The translations under genes were made by a program, and so were the position numbers. Of a stretch of DNA of 56,863 nt, positions 7,546 to 16,377 are shown piece by piece (position 1 is the stretch's first letter; each line of letters opens with the position of its first letter). The notes under the pieces were generated by a model that searched no databases, was not told the DNA's origin, and worked only from the letters and a program-made list of their open reading frames with translations. Location: NCBI GenBank assembly GCA_934122035.1, contig CAKOVP010000004.1, forward strand, positions 1 to 56,863. The letters are read 5' to 3'. The DNA is from an uncultured Clostridia bacterium. GTDB taxonomy: Bacteria; Bacillota; Clostridia; TANB77; CAG-508.

Positions 7546-8682
7546 TTAGTCACAATTTTTTATTATTGTTTCTAAAGAATTTATTACATAATCTATTTCA
7601 TTTCTTGTATTTTCCTCTCCTAGTGTTAATCTTATTGTTCCATTTAGCCATTCTCTTGGAAGACCTATTGCAAGTAACACATGAGATAGTGTGTTTTCTC
7701 CAGAAGAGCAAGCGGAGCCTCCAGATGCACATATTCCTCTTTTATCAAGAGCTAACAATATTTCTTGTGAATCCTTGTCTTTAAAAGATATACTAATGTG
7801 TCCTGGCAGTCTTCTATTTAAATCTCCATTTATCTTTACATTTTCAATTTTTCTAGTTACTTTCTCTATAAAATAATTTCTTAAATTTAGCAAATATCTA
7901 TTATATTCATATATTCTATTATCTGCAACTTCTATTGCTTTTCCAAGTCCTACAATTCCTGCAACATTTTCCGTGCCAGACCTTTTATTTCTTTCTTGAT
8001 GTCCCCCATCTTGAACTCTTTCAAAGTTAATGCCATTTTTCACATATAAAGCACCAACCCCTTTTGGTCCATAAAACTTATGTGCAGATAAAGACAACAT
8101 ATCGATATTCATATTTTTCACATCTATCTTCACATTTCCAATTGCCTGAACCGCATCTGTATGAAATATAATATTACGCTTATGAGCAATCTCCCCTATT
8201 TGTTTTATATTTTGTATAGTACCAATCTCATTATTTGCTGTCATAACGCTAATTAATATTGTTTCTTTAGTAATTGCTTGTTCTAATTGTTTTAAGTCTA
8301 CAAATCCATTCTCGTTACAATTAAGGTATGTTACTCTGAATCCTTTTTTCTCTAAATTTTTACAAGCATTTAAAATTGCCGGATGCTCTATTTTAGACGT
8401 AATAATATGATTTCCTCTATTACAATTTGCATATGCAATTCCTTTTATAGCTAAATTATCACTTTCACTTCCACAAGAAGTAAAATAAACTTCATCTTTA
8501 TCACAATTTAATGCATTTGCCACCTTGCACCTTGCATTTTCTATTGCTTTTTTTGCTTCCCTTCCAATTCCATACAAAGAAGATGGATTTCCATATTCTT
8601 CATAGAAATATGGCAGCATCTCATTTAACACATCTTTTCTAACTCTTGTAGTAGCCGAATGATCTAAATAAATTTCTTTCAA
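7546..8682 (-). CDS. Cysteine desulfurase, NifS/IscS family
   Basis: PLP enzyme that takes sulfur from cysteine for Fe-S clusters or tRNA thiolation. Fold-type-I aminotransferase motifs are present: N-terminal IYLDHSATT, HPAIL-type cofactor region (SKIEHPAILNACK), PLP lysine in SAHKFYGPKGVGALY near residue 203, and the mobile catalytic Cys loop SGGSACSSGE near 324. The start is taken as TTG at 8680-8682 because AGGAAG is 8 nt upstream; the GTG at 8691 overlaps that site. This gives 378 residues. No nifU or thiI partner is adjacent, so whether it serves Fe-S clusters or tRNA thiolation cannot be told from context. Confidence 0.93.
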   Translation of the reverse strand: MKEIYLDHSATTRVRKDVLNEMLPYFYEEYGNPSSLYGIGREAKKAIENARCKVANALNCDKDEVYFTSCGSESDNLAIKGIAYANCNRGNHIITSKIEHPAILNACKNLEKKGFRVTYLNCNENGFVDLKQLEQAITKETILISVMTANNEIGTIQNIKQIGEIAHKRNIIFHTDAVQAIGNVKIDVKNMNIDMLSLSAHKFYGPKGVGALYVKNGINFERVQDGGHQERNKRSGTENVAGIVGLGKAIEVADNRIYEYNRYLLNLRNYFIEKVTRKIENVKINGDLNRRLPGHISISFKDKDSQEILLALDKRGICASGGSACSSGENTLSHVLLAIGLPREWLNGTIRLTLGEENTRNEIDYVINSLETIIKNCD

Positions 8683-8728
8683 AATAATCACTTCCTACAA
8701 TATTATATGCAAGTGAAATTTTTTAGTT

Positions 8729-8770
8729 AAAAAACCCTTGCAAAATATCTTCATACTCTGCAAGGGTTTT
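8729..8770 (-). terminator. Terminator downstream of the ftsH-8774 unit
   Basis: Stem AAAACCCTTGCA / TGCAAGGGTTTT (12 bp, 16-nt loop). On the minus strand it is followed by a T-tract. It lies 4 nt after the end of the gene at 8774, between that gene and the cysteine desulfurase. Confidence 0.85.
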
Positions 8771-8773
8771 ATT

Positions 8774-9112
8774 TTACTTAGATGTTTGTTTCCATCTTTC
8801 AATTTTTATATTTCTATATATGTCCATCACATCTCTGTATTTGGCGTATTCATCCTCCCATATTATTGAAGGGATTTTTTCAAATGCATCAGACATTTTT
8901 TCTGCTTCTGTTAAAAATATTACTTTTTCCTGAGGTGACATTTTGTTGTATTTTTTTGAAAATACATATAGTTCATCTAGGTCTTCGTTTGCTTTTATAA
9001 AAGACCAAAAATCTTTTATTTCTATGCCTGCCATTTGTATTTGCATTATTGCAAATGCAATTAATGATACTATTATTACAATTAACATTAAAATAATTGC
9101 AAGTGCTTCCAT
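8774..9112 (-). CDS. Hypothetical single-pass membrane protein downstream of ftsH
   Basis: 112 residues: an N-terminal hydrophobic helix (about residues 3-28, MEALAIILMLIVIIVSL...), then a charged, helical cytoplasmic-type domain ending DIYRNIKIERWKQTSK. The family is not recognised. It has its own ribosome binding site (AAAGGAAG) and begins 31 nt after ftsH with no terminator between, so it is probably co-transcribed with ftsH. An accessory or regulatory role near the membrane protease is only inference from position. Confidence 0.75.
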   Translation of the reverse strand: MEALAIILMLIVIIVSLIAFAIMQIQMAGIEIKDFWSFIKANEDLDELYVFSKKYNKMSPQEKVIFLTEAEKMSDAFEKIPSIIWEDEYAKYRDVMDIYRNIKIERWKQTSK

Positions 9113-9143
9113 GCTTTTTCTTCCTTTCTTTTATGGAATTTTT

Positions 9144-10952
9144 TTATTGGTTGTTGAATATTGCCTCAAATTCTTCGCCTGTAATTTTTTCTTTTTCTAA
9201 TAGAACTCCTGCTACTGCATTTAGCTTATCTTCATTTGCTTTTAGTATTTCTTTTGCTTTTACATAACAAGCATCTATTATTTTCTTCATTTCTTCGTCT
9301 ATCATTCCAGCAGTTTCTTCTGAATATGTTTTTTCTTGTGCAAGGTCTCTTCCTAGGAATACTTCTTGTTGGTCTGAACCAAGTGTTATTGTTCCAAGTC
9401 TTGTACTCATACCATATTTTGTTACCATTGCATTTGCAATTTTTGTTGCTCTTTCTATATCGTTACTTGCCCCTGTTGAAATGTCGTCAAGCATTAGTTC
9501 TTCTGATGCTCTACCACCTAATAATGATATTATTTGTTCTATCATTTCTGTTCTAGACATAAATGATTTATCTTCTGTTGGTTGATACATTGTGTATCCG
9601 CCTGCCATTCCTCTTGGTACTATAGAAATTTCGTGTACGGCATCTTGTGTTGGTAAGAATCTACTTACAACTGCGTGACCTGCTTCATGATATGCAACAA
9701 GTTTCTTTTCTTTTTCGCTTCTTACTCTTGTTGTTTTTTCTGGTCCCATTGTAACTTTTACCATTGCATCTTCTATTTCTCTTTCACTTATTTGTTTTAA
9801 GTTTCTACGAGCTGCAAGTAAAGCTGCTTCGTTTAAAACATTTTCTAAGTCTGCGCCAGAGAATCCTGCTGTATTTTTTGCAATTATTCTTAAATCTACA
9901 TCGTCTGCTAATTTTTTCTTTCTTGAATGAACTTCTAGTATTTGTTCTCTTGCTTTTACATCTGGAAGTCCAACTACTATTTGTCTATCAAATCTTCCTG
10001 GTCTTAATAGAGCTTTATCTAGTACGTCTGGTCTATTTGTTGCAGCTAATACTATTACACCTTCATTTGCAGCAAATCCATCCATTTCTACTAATAATTG
10101 ATTTAATGTTTGCTCTCTTTCGTCGTGTCCACCACCAAGACCTGCACCTCTTTGACGTCCAACTGCATCTATTTCGTCTATGAATATTATACAAGGAGCT
10201 TTCTTTTTAGCTTCATCGAATAAGTCTCTTACTCTTGATGCACCAACACCAACAAACATTTCAACGAAGTCTGAACCACTTATTATAAAGAATGGTACTC
10301 CTGCTTCTCCTGCAACTGCTTTTGCAAGTAATGTTTTACCAGTTCCTGGTTGACCTACAAGTAACACTCCTTTAGGAATATGTGCTCCCATTTCTGTAAA
10401 TTTAGTTGGATTTTTTAAGAATTCAACTATTTCTTCTAACTCTTCTTTTTCCTCGTCTACACCTGCAACATCATCAAACATAACTTTGTTTTTATCTGTT
10501 GGGTTTAATACTCTTGCTTTACTCTTTCCAAATGATAAAGTTTTATTTCCACCTTGGTTATTTGCTCCACTCATCATAAAAAACCAGAATATAAAGAATA
10601 TTAATAACATTCCTATTGGTGTTAAATATGCAAGTACAACTGTCCATATAGATTCAGATTTTTCTGTTACTGTTATTTGTCCACTTTTCATTGAATCCTG
10701 AACATTGTCCATTAAGTTATCTACACTTGGTATGTTAACCTTTTTAACTACGCTATCATTTTTTAGTTTTACTGCTGCAGAATAACCATCTGCTTCTAAT
10801 TCTATTTTTTCTACTTGTCCTGCTTCTACCTTAGAAATTAATTCTGAATAAGCAAGTTTTGTATTTGTGTTTTCTAATAATGTTGATATAGCTACTATAA
10901 GTATTATTCCAATTATTAGCCACACTGCTAATGTTTTTATACTATTTTTCAA
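9144..10952 (-). CDS. ftsH: ATP-dependent zinc metalloprotease FtsH
   Basis: Membrane AAA+ protease that degrades misfolded membrane proteins and selected regulators. 602 residues: two N-terminal TM segments (about 7-25 and 107-128) flank an extracytoplasmic domain. AAA module: Walker A GQPGTGKTLLAKAVAGE near 202, Walker B IIFIDEIDAVGRQRG near 259, and second region of homology with RPGRFDRQIVV. The M41 zinc site HEAGHAV is near 423, with the third ligand in the downstream helix. It sits after tilS as in many Firmicutes, but has its own promoter about 50 nt upstream. Confidence 0.98.
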   Translation of the reverse strand: MKNSIKTLAVWLIIGIILIVAISTLLENTNTKLAYSELISKVEAGQVEKIELEADGYSAAVKLKNDSVVKKVNIPSVDNLMDNVQDSMKSGQITVTEKSESIWTVVLAYLTPIGMLLIFFIFWFFMMSGANNQGGNKTLSFGKSKARVLNPTDKNKVMFDDVAGVDEEKEELEEIVEFLKNPTKFTEMGAHIPKGVLLVGQPGTGKTLLAKAVAGEAGVPFFIISGSDFVEMFVGVGASRVRDLFDEAKKKAPCIIFIDEIDAVGRQRGAGLGGGHDEREQTLNQLLVEMDGFAANEGVIVLAATNRPDVLDKALLRPGRFDRQIVVGLPDVKAREQILEVHSRKKKLADDVDLRIIAKNTAGFSGADLENVLNEAALLAARRNLKQISEREIEDAMVKVTMGPEKTTRVRSEKEKKLVAYHEAGHAVVSRFLPTQDAVHEISIVPRGMAGGYTMYQPTEDKSFMSRTEMIEQIISLLGGRASEELMLDDISTGASNDIERATKIANAMVTKYGMSTRLGTITLGSDQQEVFLGRDLAQEKTYSEETAGMIDEEMKKIIDACYVKAKEILKANEDKLNAVAGVLLEKEKITGEEFEAIFNNQ

Positions 10953-10999
10953 ATTTTTTCCTCCTTCGTCCTATTACATTTTAGATTTCGACATCTTGC

Positions 11000-11028
11000 A
11001 ATATATCACACTACTGCTATTATTTCAA
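11000..11028 (-). promoter_or_regulatory. Promoter of ftsH
   Basis: Minus-strand TTGAAA (11023-11028), 17-nt spacer, TATATT (11000-11005) with TGa just before it. The rest of the 268-nt tilS-ftsH gap is featureless AT-rich sequence. Confidence 0.68.
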
Positions 11029-11220
11029 TAGTTTGGTTTAAAGTTTATTGTTACATTTTTTTAACAAATTTTGTCATTTTCTACGGGAATATTAACTTTA
11101 CGCAATTATTTTATTATATTATAAATTGTAAATTTAAGTATAATTTTTATTCTATATTATCAAACTATAAAATTTTATATTACAATTATTTTTTCACTCA
11201 TATTTATAAAACAAATTAAT

Positions 11221-12201
11221 TTATATTTTTTCAAAAAATATTTTTTTGTTTTTTATTGTTATTTTTGTATTTTTATTTGGCATTGTATATTTGTTTCCCA
11301 CATTGTTTCCACAAATTTTTATTATATCTTCAATATGCTTTTTTTCTATTCCTTTAGTTGTTCCAAACAATAACTTTACTGCATATAGTATTACTCTAGA
11401 TTTCATTACATATTCTAGTGTATTAAATTTTTTTAAGTCTAGTACTATTTTGTCTGTTTTTTGAGCAATTTCGTTATATGTTTTTATTGTTTGCTGTTGC
11501 ATATATTCTTCTTCTTGAGTTATAAGCTCGGAAAGTCTATCTATTGTTTGAATTATATTTGGATTAAATTCTTTTTTTAAATATGGAATAAGCTCATTTC
11601 TTATTTTATTTCTTGTGTATGTATTATCTTTATTTGATTCATCAAATTTAGGTTCTAATTTGTTTTCTTCGCAGTATTTTTCTATGTCTACTCTTTCACA
11701 TTTTATTAAAGGTCTTATGTATTTGCCTTCTCTATAAGGTTTTATGCCTTGTAATCCAGTAATACCGCTTCCTCTTAACATATGCATAAACACTGTTTCT
11801 ACATTATCGTTTTTGTTATGTGCAATTGCAATTTTATTTGCTCCAATTTTTTCACTAATCTCTTCGAAGAATTTATATCTTTCTTTTCTTCCCGCTTCCT
11901 CTGTTCCTATTTTTTGTTCTTGTGCAATTTTTAATATATTTACAAATTTTATATAACATTTGATGTTTTTTTTGCTACAATATTCTTGAACATACTCGGT
12001 TTCTGATTTTGCAACTTCTCTAATCATATGGTTTAAATGTGCAACTGCAATTTCTTTTATTTGTAGTTCTTCTTTTAATGAAATTAGACAATCCAACAGG
12101 CACATAGAATCTGGTCCGCCAGATACAGCAACTAGTACCACATCTTGCGGATTTATTAAATTATATTTTTTTATTGTATTTAAAATTTCGTCTCTTATCA
12201 T
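11221..12201 (-). CDS. tilS: tRNA(Ile)-lysidine synthetase TilS
   Basis: ATP-dependent enzyme that puts lysine on C34 of the CAU-anticodon isoleucine tRNA, switching it from AUG to AUA decoding. The N-type ATP pyrophosphatase P-loop SGGPDSMCLLD is near residue 25. Downstream are the AHNKNDNVETVFMHMLRGSG region and FDESNKDNTYTRNKIR, typical of the TilS core. At 326 residues it has the core and the linker domain but apparently not the full C-terminal domain found in longer Bacillus or E. coli proteins. It starts 16 nt after dnaB ends, so it belongs to the rplI-dnaB-tilS transcript. Confidence 0.95.
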   Translation of the reverse strand: MIRDEILNTIKKYNLINPQDVVLVAVSGGPDSMCLLDCLISLKEELQIKEIAVAHLNHMIREVAKSETEYVQEYCSKKNIKCYIKFVNILKIAQEQKIGTEEAGRKERYKFFEEISEKIGANKIAIAHNKNDNVETVFMHMLRGSGITGLQGIKPYREGKYIRPLIKCERVDIEKYCEENKLEPKFDESNKDNTYTRNKIRNELIPYLKKEFNPNIIQTIDRLSELITQEEEYMQQQTIKTYNEIAQKTDKIVLDLKKFNTLEYVMKSRVILYAVKLLFGTTKGIEKKHIEDIIKICGNNVGNKYTMPNKNTKITIKNKKIFFEKI

Positions 12202-12217
12202 TATTATTCCTTTTATT

Positions 12218-13546
12218 TTAATCTCTATACTTTTCTAAGTTTGCAAATTTTGTATAATTTCCAAGCCAAGCAAGTTCTACGGTTCCTGTTGAACCAGCTC
12301 TTTGTTTTGCAATTATAACTTCGGCAATGTTCTTTTTTTCCGAATCTTCGTTATAATAGTCATCTCTATATAAGAACATTACTATATCGGCATCTTGCTC
12401 TATTGAACCAGATTCACGAAGGTCTGAAAGCATAGGTCTATGATCTGGTCTTGCCTCTACGGCTCTGGAAAGCTGAGATAGTGCAATTACAGGCACATTT
12501 ATTTCCTTTGCGAGTATTTTTAAAGATCTACTAATTTCAGCAATTTCTTGCTCTCTTCCAGATGCTTTTCCACTACCTTGAATTAACTGTAAGTAGTCGA
12601 CTATAACTAGCCCTATGTTTTTTTCAAGTTTTAATTTTCTACATTTTGCACGTAAATCTACTATTTTCATACCAGCAGTATCGTCTATGTATATTGGAGC
12701 TTGTGAAAGTTCTCCAGATGTTTCTGCAAGCTTTGCAAGGTCCTCGTCCGTAAGCTCTCCTGTTCTTACACTATTACTATCTACTAATGCTTCACTACAC
12801 AAAATTCTGTTACCAACTTGATCCTTAGACATTTCCAAACTAAATATTGCAACTGGAATATTTGCTCTTGTTGCAGCATATGCACCAATGTTTAAAGCAA
12901 ATGCAGATTTTCCCATAGCGGGTCTGGCTGCAATTAGTATTAGTTCTGAACCATGAAGTCCAGCTGTCATTTTGTCTAGGTCTATAAATCCTGTTGGAAC
13001 ACCTGTTACATGTTGCTTTTGATTATAAAGTTCTTCTAGCTTTGTAAAAGATTCTACAAGAACATCTTTTATTGATGTATAGCCTGTTGAATTCTTTTTT
13101 TGCATAACATCAAATATTTTTTGTTCTGCAACATCCATAACATCTGAAACATCTTCTGTTTGATCATATCCCATACTTATGATTTCGTTTGCAGTTTTTA
13201 TTAGATTTCTTAGCATAGATTTTTCTTCTACAATTTTTATGTATCTATCAACATTGGCTGTTGTTGGTACTTTATCTGGAAGTTCTGCTATATATTCTAG
13301 TCCTCCAACTGCATCTAGTTTTCCCATAGAAGCAAGCTCTGCTTTTAATGTAATAATATCTATTGGTTCTGCTTTACTATATACATTTAATATAGCTTCA
13401 TATATTAGCTTATTATCTTCTCTGTAAAAATCTTCTGGTTTTAGGCTTTCTATTGCTGAATAAACCGCATCCGAGTCTGTTAACATACTTCCAATTACGG
13501 CTTGTTCTGCTTCTATATCTTGTGGCGGAATTTTTCCAAGTTCCAT
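12218..13546 (-). CDS. dnaB: Replicative DNA helicase DnaB (DnaC of Bacillus)
   Basis: Hexameric replication fork helicase. The N-terminal helical domain starts IPPQDIEAEQAVIGSML. The RecA-like domain has Walker A ARPAMGKSAFALNIG near residue 210 and Walker B LVIVDYLQLI, followed by EIAEISRSLKILAKE and ALSQLSRAVEARPDHRPM. The ATG at 13558 sits directly on GGA and is unlikely to be used. The second in-frame ATG at 13546 is 12 nt after AAAGGA and is preferred (442 residues). It lies between rplI and tilS, the common Firmicutes order. Confidence 0.96.
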   Translation of the reverse strand: MELGKIPPQDIEAEQAVIGSMLTDSDAVYSAIESLKPEDFYREDNKLIYEAILNVYSKAEPIDIITLKAELASMGKLDAVGGLEYIAELPDKVPTTANVDRYIKIVEEKSMLRNLIKTANEIISMGYDQTEDVSDVMDVAEQKIFDVMQKKNSTGYTSIKDVLVESFTKLEELYNQKQHVTGVPTGFIDLDKMTAGLHGSELILIAARPAMGKSAFALNIGAYAATRANIPVAIFSLEMSKDQVGNRILCSEALVDSNSVRTGELTDEDLAKLAETSGELSQAPIYIDDTAGMKIVDLRAKCRKLKLEKNIGLVIVDYLQLIQGSGKASGREQEIAEISRSLKILAKEINVPVIALSQLSRAVEARPDHRPMLSDLRESGSIEQDADIVMFLYRDDYYNEDSEKKNIAEVIIAKQRAGSTGTVELAWLGNYTKFANLEKYRD

Positions 13547-13648
13547 TTTTTGCTTCATTCCTTTCTTGGTGTCTAAATTATATTTTTTATATAATCTTTT
13601 TTAATAAGATATATTAATTTCATCTTATATTAAATTTAGTGTTTCGCA

Positions 13649-14095
13649 TTAGCCTGCTATTATATCTACTTTTAATTTCCCTGTAACGCCTTCATATAAT
13701 TTTATATCTACTGTTATTGTTCCTAAAGTTTTAACAGTATCTGCAAGCATAATTTTCTTTTTGTCTATTACAATGTTGTAATCTTTTTTTAGACCTTCTG
13801 CAATTTCTCTGCTTGTTACTCCACCAAATATTTTTCCATTTTCTCCAGCTTTTACTCTTACTTTTAGCATTATTCCTTTTAATTTTTCTGCTATCTTTTG
13901 AGCCTCTTGCTTTTCTACGTCTTTTCTATATTGATTAGATTCTTGTTTTGCTTTTAAGTTGTTCATATTTGTGCTATTTGCCTCTACAGCTAATTTTTTA
14001 GGAAATAGAAAGTTTCTTGCATATCCGTCGCTTGCTTCTATTACTTGATCCTTTTTTCCAACCCCTTTTATATCACTTAATAAAATTACTTTCAT
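13649..14095 (-). CDS. rplI: 50S ribosomal protein L9
   Basis: 148-residue L9 with the N-terminal RNA-binding domain MKVILLSDIKGVGKKDQV, the signature GYARNFLFPKKLAVEA, a long connecting helix and a C-terminal domain containing GKIFGGVTSREIAE. Normal length. It is the first gene of rplI-dnaB-tilS, preceded by a promoter and a folded leader, and gdpP lies upstream as in other Firmicutes. Confidence 0.97.
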   Translation of the reverse strand: MKVILLSDIKGVGKKDQVIEASDGYARNFLFPKKLAVEANSTNMNNLKAKQESNQYRKDVEKQEAQKIAEKLKGIMLKVRVKAGENGKIFGGVTSREIAEGLKKDYNIVIDKKKIMLADTVKTLGTITVDIKLYEGVTGKLKVDIIAG

Positions 14096-14128
14096 ATTTA
14101 ATCAAATCCTTTCTAAAAAAATGTCCAG

Positions 14129-14184
14129 TCAAGTTAAAACTTATATTAGAAGTTCACTTTCTAATAATTGTATGTTTAACTTGA
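14129..14184 (-). ncRNA. Structured 5' leader of rplI (candidate)
   Basis: A two-part hairpin: outer arms TCAAGTTAAA (14129-14138) and TTTAACTTGA (14175-14184), inner arms TATTAGAA (14144-14151) and TTCTAATA (14159-14166). On the minus-strand transcript it lies between the promoter and the rplI ribosome binding site and is followed after seven bases by a run of T. It could be an attenuator or an autoregulatory site for L9. No known leader family was recognised. Confidence 0.5.
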
Positions 14185-14208
14185 TTTCTTATTATTTTTG
14201 CCACATAT

Positions 14209-14237
14209 ATTTTACTATTTTATTTGCCTTTTGTAAA
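14209..14237 (-). promoter_or_regulatory. Promoter of rplI-dnaB-tilS
   Basis: Minus-strand TTTACA (14232-14237), 17-nt spacer, TAAAAT (14209-14214). Transcription would start close to 14202 and run into the hairpin leader. Confidence 0.6.
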
Positions 14238-14261
14238 TGTTTTTTGGGTTTTTATAAATTA

Positions 14262-14284
14262 TGAGGCAGATTTACTCTGCCTCA
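14262..14284 (-). terminator. Hairpin after gdpP
   Basis: TGAGGCAG / CTGCCTCA stem immediately after the gdpP stop. The following minus-strand T-tract is weak, so termination may be partial. Confidence 0.5.
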
Positions 14285-14288
14285 ATTA

Positions 14289-16295
14289 TTATGATACTTC
14301 TGTGAAGTATTCGTTTATTCTATTTATTAGTTCTTGTTTTACTTCTTCTTGTGTCATTCCTTCTAATTGTGCACCAGCTACTGTTATGTGACCACCGCCA
14401 CCTAATTTTTCTAGTATTAGTTGAACATTTATGTCTCCAATTGATCTACCACTTATACAAATTTGTTCTCCCATTTTTCCTATAACAAATGAGGCTGTAA
14501 TGTTACTTATTGTAAGTAATTCGTCTGCAGCTTTTGCACAAGTTATGTTTGCATCGCTGTCTTCTTTGTCGTATACAGATATTGCAATGTTTCCATCTAT
14601 TATTTCTGACTTAGCTACTATTTCTGATATTTTGTTGTATGTATCTAAGTCACTTTGGAACCATTTTTTTACTTTTATTATATCAACACCACATTTTCTT
14701 AAATATGCTGCTGCTTCAAATGTTCTAACACCTGTTTTGAATGTAAAGTTTTTTGTATCCATCATTATACCTGCATATAAAGCTTCTACTTCCATTGTTT
14801 TTAGCTTTATATCGTCTTCTGCATATTCTATTAACTCTGTTACAAGTTCACAAGCAGATGATGCATATACTTCGTGGAATGTTAGTATTGCATTTTCTAT
14901 ATAATCCGTTCCTCTTCTATGATGGTCTATTACAGCTATTTTATCTGTTTTTTCTAGTAGTTCTGGAACTTCCACATAGTTTCTCTTATCTGTATCCACA
15001 ACAACTAATAATGTTTCTGGTGTAATTAAATTTAAAGCTTCTGCCTTATTTATTAAAATATTTTTATATTCTTCATCTTCTTTTAATTCTGTGATGAATG
15101 TGTCTAAACTTGTTCCTGTTGTTTCGTTAACAAGGTATGCTTCTTTTCCAAGGTGTTTTGCAATACTATATACACCAAGTCCAGAGCCCATTGCATCTAT
15201 ATCACTATTTGTATGTCCCATTATTATAATGTTTTGCGCAGCTTGCATTAATTCTTGCATAGCTTGTGATACAATTCTTGCCTTTACTTTAGTACGTTTT
15301 TCTACCTCTTGCGTTCTTCCACCAAAGAAAAAGTATTTTCCATTTTGTTTTATTATTGCTTGGTCACCACCACGTCCTAAAGCTATGTCTATAACGGCTT
15401 TGGCTGATTTATATTTTTCCAAATTATTTTCACCGTCTTCTGATATTGCAATACTTAATGTTGTTTGAATTTTATCTAATGTTTTTATTTCTTTTATTTC
15501 GTCTAGTATTTCAAATTTATCTTCTTTTATTTTTTCTACATATGACTGTTCAAATATACATATGTATGTGTCCCTTTCTGATTTTATAGCAATTCCATTA
15601 TATTTATTTATCCAAGTATATACATTTTTTTCGGCTTCTGAAGTAATTTTTAGTTTTTCTTCTTCAGTAGCTCTTTGCATTAATTCTTCGTAATTATCTA
15701 TAACGGCTATACCTACACATACTTTAGAATCGTTGTACTTTTCTAACAATGTTATATGATCCGTTTCATCTAAGAAATATACAGTTGCCATATATTCGTT
15801 AGAGTTTTTATGGTCTTTTTCTTTTATTTTTGTATATTCACCTATTATTTTATAGGTTTTGTCTCCTATTTTCATTTTGTCTGAAATAGACATATCTTCA
15901 TTGTTTGATTCTATTTTTATTTTAAGTTCTTTTATAACATCGCTTAAATAATTTCCTATGTCTATATTTGCAAATTCTTTTATAAATTTACTACTTTTCC
16001 ATATAATATTACCATTTGTTTCTAGCACTACTAATGGAAATGGTGAATTTATTATTGTGCTTTGCGCCGCTTTGTCTATGTTTAATGTAAGCTCATTTAA
16101 TCTATCTGATATTTCGGCTTTTCTTTTTTGATTTGCGATTATTGTATAAAGTACAATCAATATAAAAGCAATAATTGATGGAATTATTGCTACTGGCTTT
16201 ATGATGCATAATATTGTTAATATAATCGCTATAATTACTAGATATATTTTTGATCTAGATAAAATCTGATCAAAGTTTATTTTATTTTTCGGCAT
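14289..16295 (-). CDS. gdpP: Cyclic-di-AMP phosphodiesterase GdpP (YybT)
   Basis: Membrane-bound enzyme that hydrolyses c-di-AMP and so influences wall homeostasis and osmolyte control. 668 residues in the usual GdpP order: two N-terminal TM helices (about 13-50), a PAS domain (about 60-165), a degenerate GGDEF domain (about 180-310, no intact GGDEF motif), then DHH with GHTNSDIDAMGSG near 362, VVVDTDKRNY and VIDHHRRG near 458. The DHHA1 domain ends in LGGGGHITVAGAQ. GGAG precedes the ATG. It lies just upstream of rplI, the conserved order. Confidence 0.96.
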   Translation of the reverse strand: MPKNKINFDQILSRSKIYLVIIAIILTILCIIKPVAIIPSIIAFILIVLYTIIANQKRKAEISDRLNELTLNIDKAAQSTIINSPFPLVVLETNGNIIWKSSKFIKEFANIDIGNYLSDVIKELKIKIESNNEDMSISDKMKIGDKTYKIIGEYTKIKEKDHKNSNEYMATVYFLDETDHITLLEKYNDSKVCVGIAVIDNYEELMQRATEEEKLKITSEAEKNVYTWINKYNGIAIKSERDTYICIFEQSYVEKIKEDKFEILDEIKEIKTLDKIQTTLSIAISEDGENNLEKYKSAKAVIDIALGRGGDQAIIKQNGKYFFFGGRTQEVEKRTKVKARIVSQAMQELMQAAQNIIIMGHTNSDIDAMGSGLGVYSIAKHLGKEAYLVNETTGTSLDTFITELKEDEEYKNILINKAEALNLITPETLLVVVDTDKRNYVEVPELLEKTDKIAVIDHHRRGTDYIENAILTFHEVYASSACELVTELIEYAEDDIKLKTMEVEALYAGIMMDTKNFTFKTGVRTFEAAAYLRKCGVDIIKVKKWFQSDLDTYNKISEIVAKSEIIDGNIAISVYDKEDSDANITCAKAADELLTISNITASFVIGKMGEQICISGRSIGDINVQLILEKLGGGGHITVAGAQLEGMTQEEVKQELINRINEYFTEVS

Positions 16296-16329
16296 AAATT
16301 TTTTTCACTCCAATATTTCATATAGTTCT

Positions 16330-16358
16330 ATTTTACTCTATTTTTGTTATTTTGTCAA
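16330..16358 (-). promoter_or_regulatory. Promoter of gdpP
   Basis: Minus-strand TTGACA (16353-16358), 17-nt spacer, TAAAAT (16330-16335), about 30 nt before the gdpP ATG. Confidence 0.72.
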
Positions 16359-16377
16359 TTTTCTGCCGTATTTCCAG

